Part shown: piece after piece, positions 35,041 to 47,900 of the stretch | How positions within the stretch are numbered: position 1 is the stretch's first letter | Layout of the letters: the number at the start of each line of letters is the position of its first letter | The notes under the pieces: model-generated | The model's input: the letters and a program-made list of their open reading frames with translations, nothing else | Told to the model about the DNA's origin: nothing | Database searches by the model: none | NCBI GenBank assembly: GCA_035578905.1 | Contig: JAQJVL010000292.1 | Coordinates: 50,001 to 114,000 of the forward strand | Source: Stictocephala bisonia | Lineage: Eukaryota > Arthropoda > Insecta > Hemiptera > Membracidae | Reading direction: 5' to 3' | Length of the DNA stretch: 64,000 bases | Program-made: the position numbers and the translations under genes

Positions 35041-37170
35041 GTACTTACTCTACCCTGTACTTTTTATCTCTTGGATTTAATTGGCCATGATAAAAATTCA
35101 ATGACTACCATCTTATGCTTAGATTTTGTAGGTAAAATATTTAACCTTCCACGCTTTTTAACAATTAATATAAGACTAGTAACCTGTACATACGCAGGGA
35201 ATAGTCGAAAATGCGTGATTTACGTCATATGTTAACCATAAGTTTATTGCAATTTATACGTAATGTTAACTATGATGTACAGAAAATAAAGAAATAAATG
35301 AAGATGCCAAGAAAATGGTATATGCGTTTTTCATAGGCCAGAGTCTTCAACAGAGAGTCATTTAAACATTCAGTTATTTAACAGCCTTCCTCCAAGTTGT
35401 CAAATGATTAAATGTCAAACTCCACTACAATTTTTTGTTCTACACTGGCTTGTTCTCTCATATTTTAAAATACACAGTAACACATACAGGAAATTCATGG
35501 GGTTGATAAAATGCAGGATTTTAATATGATCGTAACTAGTTAATACATGACCATCTATCTGAACACTTTTTTAAAACTTTGTGTCAACTAATCAAATCAT
35601 TCATATAACTTTTTACCCATTATTTTAGGAAAATAGCTATTACTTCATCTATAAAAATACTGGACAAGATGGATAAATGTATAATAGGTGAGGTTAAAAT
35701 ATTTTTAAATGATTAGCGAATTATTATAGATGTTTTATACAGCGTAAAATTTACTTTTTGTAAATATAAATATATTGAACTATAAACACCTTTAAATTTA
35801 AACAGAAACTAAGAAAAATACAACTTGTGGCAAAAATTGTCTCAAATGAATATTTTAATGGTAATATTTTTTTACAAAGGGTGAGTTTACTACACCAGTA
35901 AATACCAGACCCTTTGTTGCTTATAAAATATGCCATTACCACCCTTTCATTCATTTTATTTTCTTCCTGTCACCAACTTTATTGTTTAAAAAGTGTAGAG
36001 TAAAATGTAAAAACTATAAAAGGACGAAGTTTTATATTTTACCCACAATAACTCAAAGGCTCTACAAAACAGGTCTGAACATTTTGCAGTTTTATCGGCT
36101 ATAGAAATCCGTGTGCGTTTTTGCTGGTGCAGTAACGCAATGGTACTTTACGACGCACAGCCCAAAACTTCATCTTGGGCAGAACATATTGGGGGAGTCT
36201 ATGTGACATATGAATTATAAACAGTAACAGACAGACAACAAATAAGACAATAACTTGGAAGATGCAATTATTATTGCCTTTGTGAACTCGCGAGTGAAGT
36301 AAAATAATAATAATTATTATTTTTAGTTGTTTTTTTATATTTACGTTGAAAATCTAATCGAAATAGTAAACACACATTATGAGAACTGTACTTTGCTACT
36401 TACTATTTGTTGACTGACAAGGAAGATAGCATTTATATTAGATATTATAATTATAAACACGATTACAAACACTAAGCAATTATTTAATGTTAACTTGCGA
36501 ATTTCATCAACACCTCTCATCACTCGCAAAAGTGGGTTTAACTGTTTGTGAATGTCATATATTTGGCGATCCCAGTGCTGTTGGCACAATATATGTTTGA
36601 ATTAGATTGTTCTAGATGAGATTGTGATAGGTTTACACTATTCCAGCTGGCAAGGTCTTAAATATTCAGTACTTCACGGTTGGTTATTTGATGTATAAAT
36701 TAAGTTTTCTGAATATTCTTTATACTTTTTTTTATAATGAGAATTTTATTTTATTTGTGTAGATAAAAAACGCATACAACGTTTGAAAATATCTTGAAAA
36801 ATCACAGTTCTAACATTTGATATAGGCTCTACTAACTTTAGTTTATGCATAACATTTCATATTACCAGACTTAATAAACACTATTTACCTCACTGGATCA
36901 TAATCAGCTGGTCAGGTTACCTTTCAGTTTCACGAAATAACTTTGTACAAACTTCAGTTGTTAAAACATAGTAATTCGTTTGATATTTACCAATGATTAT
37001 CACGAGAAGAAAATTCAAACTCTTTATTGCAGATGAACTTTGCAATTGTCTCACAAACAAATTAAATTCAAAACTACTATAGCAATTTAAACTACTTCTT
37101 CAGTTTAAATTGCTGTTTAAACTTGACATTTTCAGTATACTGTCCTTAAACATAAAGCCTTAACTAGATT
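35041..37170. other. Intronic stretch without a recognised gene
   Basis: AT-rich. A GC-richer block at about 36040-36210 (CGACGCACAGCCCAAAAC) may be an old mobile-element fragment. A 70-codon minus-strand frame at 36377-36589 has a hydrophobic tail but no family. Confidence 0.45.
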
Positions 37171-37572
37171 TATTCCTTAGCGTTGTATATTGTATTCTAA
37201 TGTACCGGTATATATTATACGTTGAACGATATGTGTAACATTATCACTGTTACACTCTGGTGTGGTCATAGTTCACTGGAATATTACAAGCACTGTAAGT
37301 TAAGCTGGATAACAATATACTTAGGTTATATAAACAACGATTTATTTTACAGACCTCATCCAGTAAGTATTTATTCCTTAGCGTTGTATATTGTATTCTA
37401 ATGTACCGGTATTTATTATACGTTGAACGATATGTGTAACATTATCACTGTTACACTCTGGTGTGGTCATAGTTCACTGGAATATTACAAGCACTGTAAG
37501 TTAAGCTGGATAACAATATACTTAGGTTATATAAACAACGATTTATTTTACAGACCTCATCCAGTAAGTATT
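37171..37572. repeat. Tandem duplication, 201-bp unit, two copies
   Basis: TATTCCTTAGCGTTGTATAT at 37171 recurs at 37372. The copies are almost identical (CGGTATATATT versus CGGTATTTATT), so the duplication is recent. Confidence 0.96.
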
Positions 37573-40343
37573 TATTCAAACGCTCAATACAAGTACAGTA
37601 GTAGATGAAAACAACTTGTGATTCGAATCTGCCAGGAGGACATTTCGAAGAACAAACATCGGTAAACTTAAATAATGGTAACAGCTATTCAATGGTGGTG
37701 TGGGATAATATTAATCAAACTATAACGTATTATGAAGATGCGATTTAAGGTTTATTGATAGCGGTTGTGAAAGAATGGAACAAGAAAGGTTATCTTAGCT
37801 TCGCTTCAGTACACAACGAGCAGTAATGAATCTGTATCACGTAGTGAGGTCAGGTTTACCACCTAGAGGTACTACCAAACTCAGGAAACGAACTACCTCC
37901 TACACTGCAGCATCTAGTGAGACGAGAAAGAAGCTGGAAGTGAACTATTTGAATGTATAGTTTTATATGGACTAAAGGTATTGTAAAATACAAAAATTAA
38001 TGATATTTTTTATATTTATAGTTTAACACATTTCTTTTGAAATTAAATAAACTAAAAATCTAAATTATTTTATGTTATACTTAATTTACTAGACAAACAC
38101 TAAATGTGTTGAAACACTACTCTACTGTAACGTGAATGACAAGTTGTTTTTAAATAAATATTTGAACGATTACGTAGAAATTTTGATTCTATCAACAATA
38201 CTATTTAAAACAAGTTCTGAGGAACAATTGACCTTAGTTAGTAAAAATGACTACTCTGAACAAGTTTTTTTATAGATTTTCATCTACACTCATTCCCCCC
38301 CCCCTCTAAATTCATCCATATCTTGACGATCGGTGCCTTAATAATGAAAAAGTTGTATGTTATTTAAATAAAATATCCTATCGCAAATACATAGGCAAGT
38401 TATTACAAAGTGAAAGCCAAATAAACTACACTCAGTAAGTGGAAAATTTTAAGGATATCTCTGAAAAAAGGATGAGTGACAAGTCACGTAGTTTATATAT
38501 TATTAAGGAAAATTAATAAATGGATTGTTTCGCAGCTTACTTCCTTGAATAAATAGGGAAACTCCTTCACGCTAGTAATATTACTTCCAAGTACAATACA
38601 ACATACTAATGATGTTGAGTTTTATTTATGCTTAAAAACACCTTTATTTACTCCGATCTGTGAACGAATACTTTACTAAATTCTGACTTAAAATTATACA
38701 ATTAAGGAATCTCTAAAAGTAATTATAAACCAATCAGCTTCATATTCGGCGTTGATTTATTGCCTCACTTTAATTGACAATATAATTGAACAATGAACAT
38801 TGACGTCTATAATTTCAGATCATTTACAATGATTGTTCCCTTACTGATTGATGGCGTTGAATAATTTAATCTCTGAATGTTAAAAATTTTTAAATATTAC
38901 GAAATGCGAATAGATCAATCTCTTTAATAAATATTAAAAGTGAGTCTGTTGATTGCTGTTTAAGTTGATGATACAAGAAACCTAATCAGTTTTTAAGTTA
39001 GTGACTATTGACTTTCTTCATTATAATATATGACTAATACTTGTAGTGTATATGACTAATCCTTGTAGTGTATATTACACACGGGGCAGTTTCTTGCTAA
39101 CGAAACTCCTCCCTTATTTACATACCATTTTCAACAATTGAAATGGTAACAAATTTGCCTCTATTCGTAATTGTGCAATATATTCACCCTGAAGAAAAAG
39201 GAAAGCACTTAACGTAAATTGTTGGCCGTAAGAATGACAGTAGAGATTCAAGTTCATCGAAAAGTAGAGTTGCTAAAACGTAAGTAGTAAAGTTTATGTA
39301 ACTTAAAGAGCTGTTGGAATGAAACAAACTATGTTTATAAGGTTAAAGATAATATTTTGATGTTATAGAGTAAGACTGACTAATCCTGTGTCCATTATAC
39401 ATTACTACACCATTCATCCGATCGTCATGCGATTTTGGGAAGTTAGGTATTTTTCCATACGGAGGGGTTTTAAGCGTGGTTTTATTCGCACCTTTTTAGG
39501 GCTATACCAAAGAATAAAACACCCAGTAGCGACACTCTGTTAAATATTGGCGACAAGCAAGACACTAGCGCTCATAGTGACAGGAACAGAGAAGCGCGTG
39601 TTTCTGCAATATTTACATCCACAGTTGTTATTTGAGCTGTATGAGTTAGACATTTAGTGTCAAAATATGAAGGATGAAATTAATTGATAAATTTAATACC
39701 TGAATAAACCTCTAAGTTGAATAATAAAGCATGTATATTTGTTTATTTGAAATCCACATGATGCATTAAGCTAAAAATAGCATTAAACAAAACTAAATTT
39801 ACTAACCAATAGTATGTTAATACATTAACTGTATTTTGTTAAGCCCAGAGCCAAGTAAATTCTTCAAAAAATTTGCAATGATAAAATTCCATCGTGGAGT
39901 GGTGTTTAGGCAATTAACATATAGGCCCGATATAATTTTTTAATAAAGGTTTTTAGGAAAATAACTTTAATCAGTTTAGGGGGCGGGAATGTTAAATCCG
40001 GCCCTGAGTACAATAATAAGAACGTAAAACTGAACTAATTAAAAATATGTGAAACTAAAATAATATAACCATATCCACATATTTCCTCCTTTTAACGAAA
40101 AAAGCACTGGCTTTACAGAGCTCATACATATTGCAGATGTAAAGTTACAAAATCAACTGTGGTATCGAATAAAGGAAAATGTACAGCCGTAACGGTATTT
40201 TCAAATGTAGTTGAGTAGAAACAGGTGTGTGATGGGTGAGAGTGTTGTGAGTCGTTTAGGGTCTTATCACTTTATCGCGAAATCAAATCACATTCGGTGC
40301 AAAGAACAAAGAGGCCTTTAAAGTTGAAATGCTGAACACGTAC
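37573..40343. other. AT-rich stretch without a recognised gene
   Basis: No coding region or clear mobile element. Short features only: a C-run at 38296-38308 and a small direct repeat (TATGACTAATNCTTGTAGTG) at 39028-39072. Confidence 0.5.
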
Positions 40344-40418
40344 CTTGTACCGTGGTGAACAAGGAACTATTGGCTGCGTATCCCTTCTTGAATGCACAAT
40401 AGCACTTTACACGCTGTT
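40344..40418 (-). CDS. Candidate upstream or cassette exon on the Elk strand (unproven)
   Basis: On the minus strand a 75-bp block sits between a good acceptor (CTAATGTTAGTTTCATCAG) and a good donor (ACAAG then GTACGT). One frame of three is open, giving QRVKCYCAFKKGYAANSSLF then TTVQ, with phase 1 at both ends. That is compatible with the phase-1 start of the 32476 exon. It has no resemblance to the known Elk N-terminus, so it would be an inserted or alternative segment. It may also be chance. Confidence 0.28.
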
Positions 40419-41590
40419 CTGATGAAACTAACATTAGAAAAGTGTTATTTTAAAGGCAAATTATTGAATATTAATTCTCGTATATTTATATAAAAATGAA
40501 TTTTTCCATACGACAGAAAACAGCTGTTCGAAATGTTTTTAGTGATCGTTACTTGTTAAAATAAATATATAAACACAAAAATAAGTATTACATTTACTTT
40601 ACATTTACTAAATAAGTATTACATTTAGTATTTAGTATACATTAGTATTATTTAAATAAGTATTGCATTTACTGTAAGAGGTTTTATCTTATTTTATCTT
40701 ATGAATCAGCATTGTGAGAGTTAGTTATCTATGGTTCTATAAAACCTAATAAATGACCCGCCGACAGAAGTACCATAACGTGTAAACATGGTAAACTGCT
40801 TGACTCAACAACTGTTGATGGAGTTTTACTACATTTGTGTTCAAGGATTCTTTATTACTTATTTCCCAACAAAAAGTTTTATAAAATTAACAAAAGTCAT
40901 TTATTTATATTGGTTTATTAATATAAATCTGTAATTATTTAATTAATACATCTTTAGTATTAAAATAAAAATCTATTCATTTAGTAGAAGATTCAGAGTC
41001 AAGTGGTTTAATTATTAGCGTTCGTCCTATGAAGTACTTAATGAATATCCTCCGTAGTTAGTCTTTACGCGTCACCTCACAACGATACTAATTTTGTACT
41101 GAAAGTTTATTTTATAAGAAAACAAATACACGCATCATAATGACCATAAAATAATAGTTGAATTTCAAATACTATGTTCAAAATGACCTCCATTGTTCAT
41201 AATGCAGGACCCAGACTCAAAAATGTTTCTGTCAGACGGACTCATGCAAAAACTGCAGATGTCTGCTTGATCATTTCCAATTTATTCAAAATTATTAACA
41301 TTTTTTTATATGTGTTGATTCAATGTTACTTTCTACAAAATAAATAAAGTTCGTGAACTTTTTAGTTCGGCTTACTAATCCGGGTTCCTGCAACTTTATG
41401 AAATAAACAAACGCACAAAGACTTATTATTACACCTCTTGCTAGCTTAATGGCACTTCTGCTTCGTATGCAGATTGTCATCTGTTCAAATCCTGAGAGGT
41501 TTACTGTAATGTTACTGTTGGATGGGTTTAGACAGTTGTCCCTTAACGACATTTTCTAGATTAAATTAAAATGCCATTGACGTAAATTGA

Positions 41591-41592
<2 letters not shown>
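40419..41592. other. AT-rich stretch without a recognised gene
   Basis: No coding region is supported. Repeated TAAATAAGTATTACATTTA-like text at about 40585-40665 is a small local duplication. Confidence 0.5.

Positions 41593-41666
<74 letters not shown>
41593..41666. repeat. AT microsatellite
   Basis: About 37 AT dinucleotides lie directly before the 174-bp satellite. Confidence 0.97.
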
Positions 41667-41667
<1 letters not shown>

Positions 41668-43608
41668 CAACAACAATCTTAGTAATATGTCCGACTCCAT
41701 ATAAGCATATCATCATAAACATCTCCCAGTCACATGCTCTCTCGACTAATAAACTGAACAGCGAGTAATTACCTACCCACACATACTCTAGGTTGTTAGA
41801 ACTACACGACGTTGATGGGTACCTAACTCTGTTAACGTAACAACAGCGACCTTAGTGATATGTCCAACTCCATATAAGCAATAACATAATAAACATCTTC
41901 CAGTCACATGCTCTCTCGACTAATAAACTGAACGGCGAGTAATTACCTACCCACACATACTCTAGGTTGTTAGAACTACATGACGTTGATGGGTACCTAA
42001 CTCTGTTAACGTAACAACAGCGACCTTAGTGATATGTCCGACTCCATATAAGCAATTACATCATAAACATCTTCCAGTCACATGCTCTCTCGACTAGTAA
42101 ACTGAACAGCGAGTAATTACCTACCCACACATACTCTAGGTTGTTAGAACTACACGATGTTGATGGGTACCTAACTCTGTTAACGTAACAACAGCGACCT
42201 TAGTGATATGTCCGACTCCATATAAGCAATAACATAATAAACATCTTCCAGTCACATGCTCTCTCGACTAATAAACTGAACAGCGAGTAATTATCTAGCC
42301 ACACATACTCTAGGTTGTTAGAACTACATGACATTGATGGGTACCTAACTCTGTTAACGTAACAACAGCGACCTTAGTGATATGTCCGACTCCATATAAG
42401 CAATAACATAATAAACAACTTCCAGTCACATGCTCTCTCGACTAATAAACTGAACAGCGAGTAATTATCTAGCCACACATACTCTAGGTTGTTAGAACTA
42501 CATGACATTGATGGGTACCTAACTCTGTTAACGTAACAATAACAACCTTAGTGATATGTCCGACTCCATATAAGCAATAACATAATAAACATCTTCCAGT
42601 CACATGCTCTCTCGACTAATAAACTGAACAGCGAGTAATTATCTAGCCACACATACACTAGGTTGTTAGAACTACACGATGTTGATGGGTACCTAACTCT
42701 GTTAACGTAACAATAACAACCTTAGTGATATGTCCGACTCCATATAAGCAATTACATAATAAACATCTTCCAGTCACATGCTCTCTCGACTAATAAACTG
42801 AACAGCGAGTAATTATCTAGCCACACATACACTAGGTTGTTAGAACTACACGATGTTGATGGGTACCTAACTCTGTTAACGTAACAATAACAACCTGAGT
42901 GATATGTCCGACTCCATATAAGCAATAACATCATAAACATCTTCCAGTCACATGCTCTCTCGACTAATAAACTGAACAGCGAGTAATTATCTAGCCACAC
43001 ATACACTAGGTTGTTAGAACTACACGATGTTGATGGGTACTTAACTCTATTATCGTAACAATAACAACCTTAGTGATATGTCCGACTCCATATAAGCAAT
43101 AACGTCATAAACATCCTCCAATCACATGCTCTCTCGACTAATAAACTGAACAGCGAGTAATTACCTACCCACACATACTCTAGGTTGTTAGAACTACACG
43201 ACGTTGATGGGTACCTAACTCTGTTAACGTAACAATAACAACCTTAGTGATATGTCCGACTCCATATAAGCAATAACATCATAAACATCTTCCAGTCACT
43301 TGCTCTCTCGACTAATAAACTGAACAGCGAGTAATTACCTACCCACACATACTCTAGGTTGTTAGAACTAGACGACGTTGATGGGTACCAAACTCTGTTA
43401 ACGTAACAATAACAACCTTAGTGATATGTGCGACTCCATATAAGCAATAACATCATAAACATCTTCCAGTCACATGCTTTCTCGACTAATAAACTGAACA
43501 GCGAGTAATAACCTACCCACACATACTCTAAGTTGTTAGAACTACACGACGTTGATGGGTACCTAACTCTGTTAACGTAACAATAACAACCTTAGTGATA
43601 TGTCCAAC
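41667..43608. repeat. Satellite, 174-bp unit, about 11 copies
   Basis: ACATACTCTAGGTTGTTAGA recurs every 174 bp (41781, 41955, 42129 and on). Each unit also has GTTAACGTAACAA, TGATATGTCCGACTCCATAT and TCACATGCTCTCTCGAC. Units differ by scattered substitutions, and a TAACAATAACAACC variant marks the right part. Open frames on the minus strand repeat with the unit and are not genes. Confidence 0.97.
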
Positions 43609-44984
43609 TGATGTTTGCTTGGATAAATATAAGGTAAACGTTTTGGGAAGAAGACACAGTCATAACTTATTTTAAAAAAAGCATATTAATTTATGAAATT
43701 GTTTATACTCTAAAAAAAGTTATAATATCGCCATTACATCATTGACAAATTCGTCTAAAAAAATATTACAGTATAAGCTTAAATTCGTATTAAATGCAAA
43801 CGTGTTGTTGGAACTAATAATGAATACATTTAACCAGGTAAATAAACGTTTCCTTAAAAATGCTACGCAAGCTAATACAAGACTGATAAATATGTCAACT
43901 AAAAAATCATTACCCGCATGAGAGATGAAGTGTATTGTCCGAGAGAGGACGCACAAAAGCCGTAAACTTTACAAGCGGAAAACTCAATACCTGTGGAAGG
44001 CTTTTGTCCAAAATGGCTGACCATAACACAATGTCGTAACCATCGTTCGTAACTGGAACAGTTCGGAAAGTTTCTTTTCACCAAACTTAACCACGGTCGT
44101 AAACTATTTTTAGTTAACATTGCATTTGAAAATATCAAAAACTTGTTGTAAATATTAAGTAGTTTTGGTCTTTACCAGCTCTCTATACTAAGTATTATCT
44201 AAAAGAACATCTGTCTTTTTTATACAAATATTCAGTTTTACTTTTATATCGCACAATTTAAATATTTCTATTGTTTGGTAACTAGTGATACATTAAAATA
44301 CATTTTCTCACGACAGAAAAAATAATGTTATCATTGTAGCTGAGTGAATTTAATTTGAAAATAACATTTAAAAATGACTGTATATTAAAAAAACATAAAT
44401 ATCTTTATTCTACGACGTTCAAAATGAGCTTATGAGCTAAGAAAGGTAGACTGCCATACCAGACCAAAGATAAGTAACTATAAACAGATTGCTCATGGTG
44501 TAGGGGAAGCTGTAGTTGCTCATTGTCACAGGCCATATACGAGTATTTTAAGTTCACAAGCTGGTTGACGTAATAAACAGGGTTGGCAGAGGAGGGAGGA
44601 CACCATTCACTTAGCAGTGTTAGCCCTATGTGGACTGGGCTGTCAATAAACTGACAACCCCGCTCAGTCCACAAGAGGTCGATGCACTACAAAGTGGGCA
44701 GTCAATAGCAAAAGTGTTGACTTTCAATAGCAGAAGGCCAAAACTTCTTAATACATTTTTGTTTTAACTGATTAAATAAAATTTAGCTATAGAAAAAATA
44801 TCGTTTAATATTATACAAATTAAAGTACAGTAATACTTATTTCAAAAATTTGTTTAGTAATAATATTGATAAAAATTATAATAACTAAATTTAAATAAGC
44901 TTTAATTCGTCAGACCTATACAATTTCATCATTGAAAGAAATTATATACAGCTTAAAGAAAGCATTAGTAAGACAAAACCAATG
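43609..44984. other. Stretch between satellite and giant array
   Basis: No recognised gene. A GC-richer island at about 44570-44710 contains TGTGGACTG facing CAGTCCACA and a minus-strand open frame of 89 codons (44405-44674) without a known domain; it may be an old LTR or LINE piece. Confidence 0.45.
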
Positions 44985-47900
44985 TACGTGTATGGGTGGA
45001 TCAAACCAATGTACGGGTATGAGTGGATGGTACCAATGTACGTGTATGAGTGGATGGTACCAATATACGTGGATGATTGGATCAATGCCAGTGTACGTGT
45101 ATGAGTGGACCAAAGCCAGTGTACGTGTATGAGTGGATCAAAGCCAGTGTACGTGTATGAGTGGATCAATACCAATGTACATGTATGAGTGGATCAATAC
45201 CAATGTACGTGTATGAGTGGATCAATACCAATGTACGGGTATGAGTGGATCAATGCCAATGTACGGGTATGAGTGGATCAATGCCAATGTACGGGTATGA
45301 GTGGATCAATACTAATGTATATGCTTGAGTGGATCAATGCCAATGTACGTGTAGGAGTGGATCAAAGCCAGTGTTGTGTATGAGTGGATCAAAGCCAGTG
45401 TACGTGTATGGGTGGATCAAAGCCAGTGTACGTGTATGGGTGGATCAATACCAATGTACGGGTATGAGTGGATCAATGCCAATGTACGGGTATGAGTGGA
45501 TCAATGCCAATGTACGTGTATGAGTGGATGGTACCAATATACGTGGATGATTGGATCAATGCCAGTGTACGTGTATGAGTGGATCAAAGCCAGTGTACGT
45601 GTATGGGTGGATCAATACCAATGTACGGGTATGAGTGGATCAATGCCAATGTACGGGTATGAGTGGATCAATGCCAATGTACGGGTATGAGTGGATCAAT
45701 GCCAATGTACGTGTATGAGTGGATGGTACACATATACGTGGATGATTGGATCAATGCCAGTGTACGTGTATGAGTGGATCAAAGCCAGTGTACGTGTATG
45801 GGTGGATCAATACCAATGTACGGGTATGAGTGGATCAATGCCAATGTACGGGTATGAGTGGATCAATGCCAATGTACGTGTATGAGTGGATGGTACCAAT
45901 ATACGTGGATAACTGGATCAATGCCAGTGTACGTGTATGAGTGGACCAAAGCCAGTGTACGTGTATGAGTGGATCAAATCCAGTGTACGTGTATGAGTGG
46001 ATCAATACCAATGTACATGTATGAGTGGATCAATACCAATGTACGTGTATGAGTGGATCAATACTAATGTATATGCTTGAGTGGATCAATGCCAAGTGTA
46101 CGTATATGAGTGGATCAACACCAATATACATGTATGAGTGGATCAATACCAATGTACATGTATGAGTGGATCAATACCAATGTACATGTATGAGTGGATC
46201 AATACTAATGTATATGCTTGAGTGGATCAGTGCCAAGTGTACGTATATGAGTGGATCAATACCAATGTACGTGTATGAGTGGATCAATACTAATGTACGT
46301 GTATGAGTGGATCAATACCAATGTACGTGTATGAGTGGATCAACACCAATATACATGTATGAGTGGATCAATACCAATGTACATGTATGAGTGGATCAAT
46401 ACTAATGTACGTGTATGAGTGGACCAATGCCAGTGTACGTGTATGAGTGGATCAACACCAATATACATGTATGAGTGGATCAATACCAATGTACATGTAT
46501 GAGTGGATCAATACTAATGTATATGCTTGAGTGGATCAATGCCAAGTGTACGTATATGAGTGGATCAATACCAATGTACGTGTATGAGTGGATCAATACT
46601 AATGTACGTGTATGAGTGGATCAATACCAATGTACGTGTATGAGTGGATCAACACCAATATACATGTATGAGTGGATCAATACTAATGTATATGCTTGAG
46701 TGGATCAATGCCAAGTGTACGTATATGAGTGGATCAATACCAATGTACGTATATGAGTGGATCAATACCAATGTACGTGTATGAGTGGATCAATACTAAT
46801 GTACGTATATAAGTGTATCAATACCAATGTACGTGTATGAGTGGATCAATACTAATGTACGTATATGAGTGGATCAATACCAATGTACGTATATGAGTGG
46901 ATCAATACTAATGTAAGTGTATGAGTGGATCAATACCAATGTACAGGTATGAGTGGATCAATGCCAATGTACGGGTATGAGTGGATCAATGCCAATGTAC
47001 GGGTATGAGTGGATCAATGCCAATGTACGTGTATGAGTGGATGGTACACATATACGTGGATGATTGGATCAATGCCAGTGTACGTGTATGAGTGGATCAA
47101 AGCCAGTGTACGTGTATGGGTGGATCAATACCAATGTACGGGTATGAGTGGATCAATGCCAATGTACGGGTATGAGTGGATCAATGCCAATGTACGTGTA
47201 TGAGTGGATGGTACCAATATACGTGGATGACTGGATCAATGCCAGTGTACGTGTATGAGTGGATCAAAGCCAGTGTACGTGTATGAGTGGATCAATACCA
47301 ATGTACATGTATGAGTGGATCAATACCAATGTACGTGTATGAGTGGATCAATACTAATGTATATGCTTGAGTGGATCAATGCCAAGTGTACGTATATGAA
47401 TGGATCAACACCAATATACATGTATGAGTAGATCAATACCAATGTACATGTATGAGTGGATCAATACCAATGTACATGTATGAGTGGATCAATACTAATG
47501 TATATGCTTGAGTGGATCAATGCCAAGTGTACGTATATGAGTGGATCAACACCAATATACATGTATGAGTGGATCAATACTAATGTATATGTATGAGTGG
47601 ATCAATACCAATATACATGTATGAGTGGATCAATACTAATGTATATGCTTGAGTGGATCAATGCCAAGTGTACGTATATGAGTGGATCAACACCAATATA
47701 CATGTATGAGTGGATCAACACCAATATACATGTATGAGTGGATCAATACCAATGTACATGTATGAGTGGATCAATACCAATGTACATGTATGAGTGGATC
47801 AATACCAATGTATATGCTTGAGTGGATCAATGCCAGTGTACGTATATGAGTAGATCAATACCAATGTACGTGTATGAGTGGATCAATACTAATGTACGTG

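Noticed and set aside
37340..37362. A plus-strand 10-nt microexon pattern (TTTTACAG, then ACCTCATCCA, then GTAAGTAT), present in both 201-bp copies
   Set aside because: It is on the strand opposite Elk with no partner exons; likely chance, though noted.
41561..43006. Minus-strand frames with YSLFSLLVERACDW
   Set aside because: Repeat with the 174-bp satellite and the AT run; not a gene.
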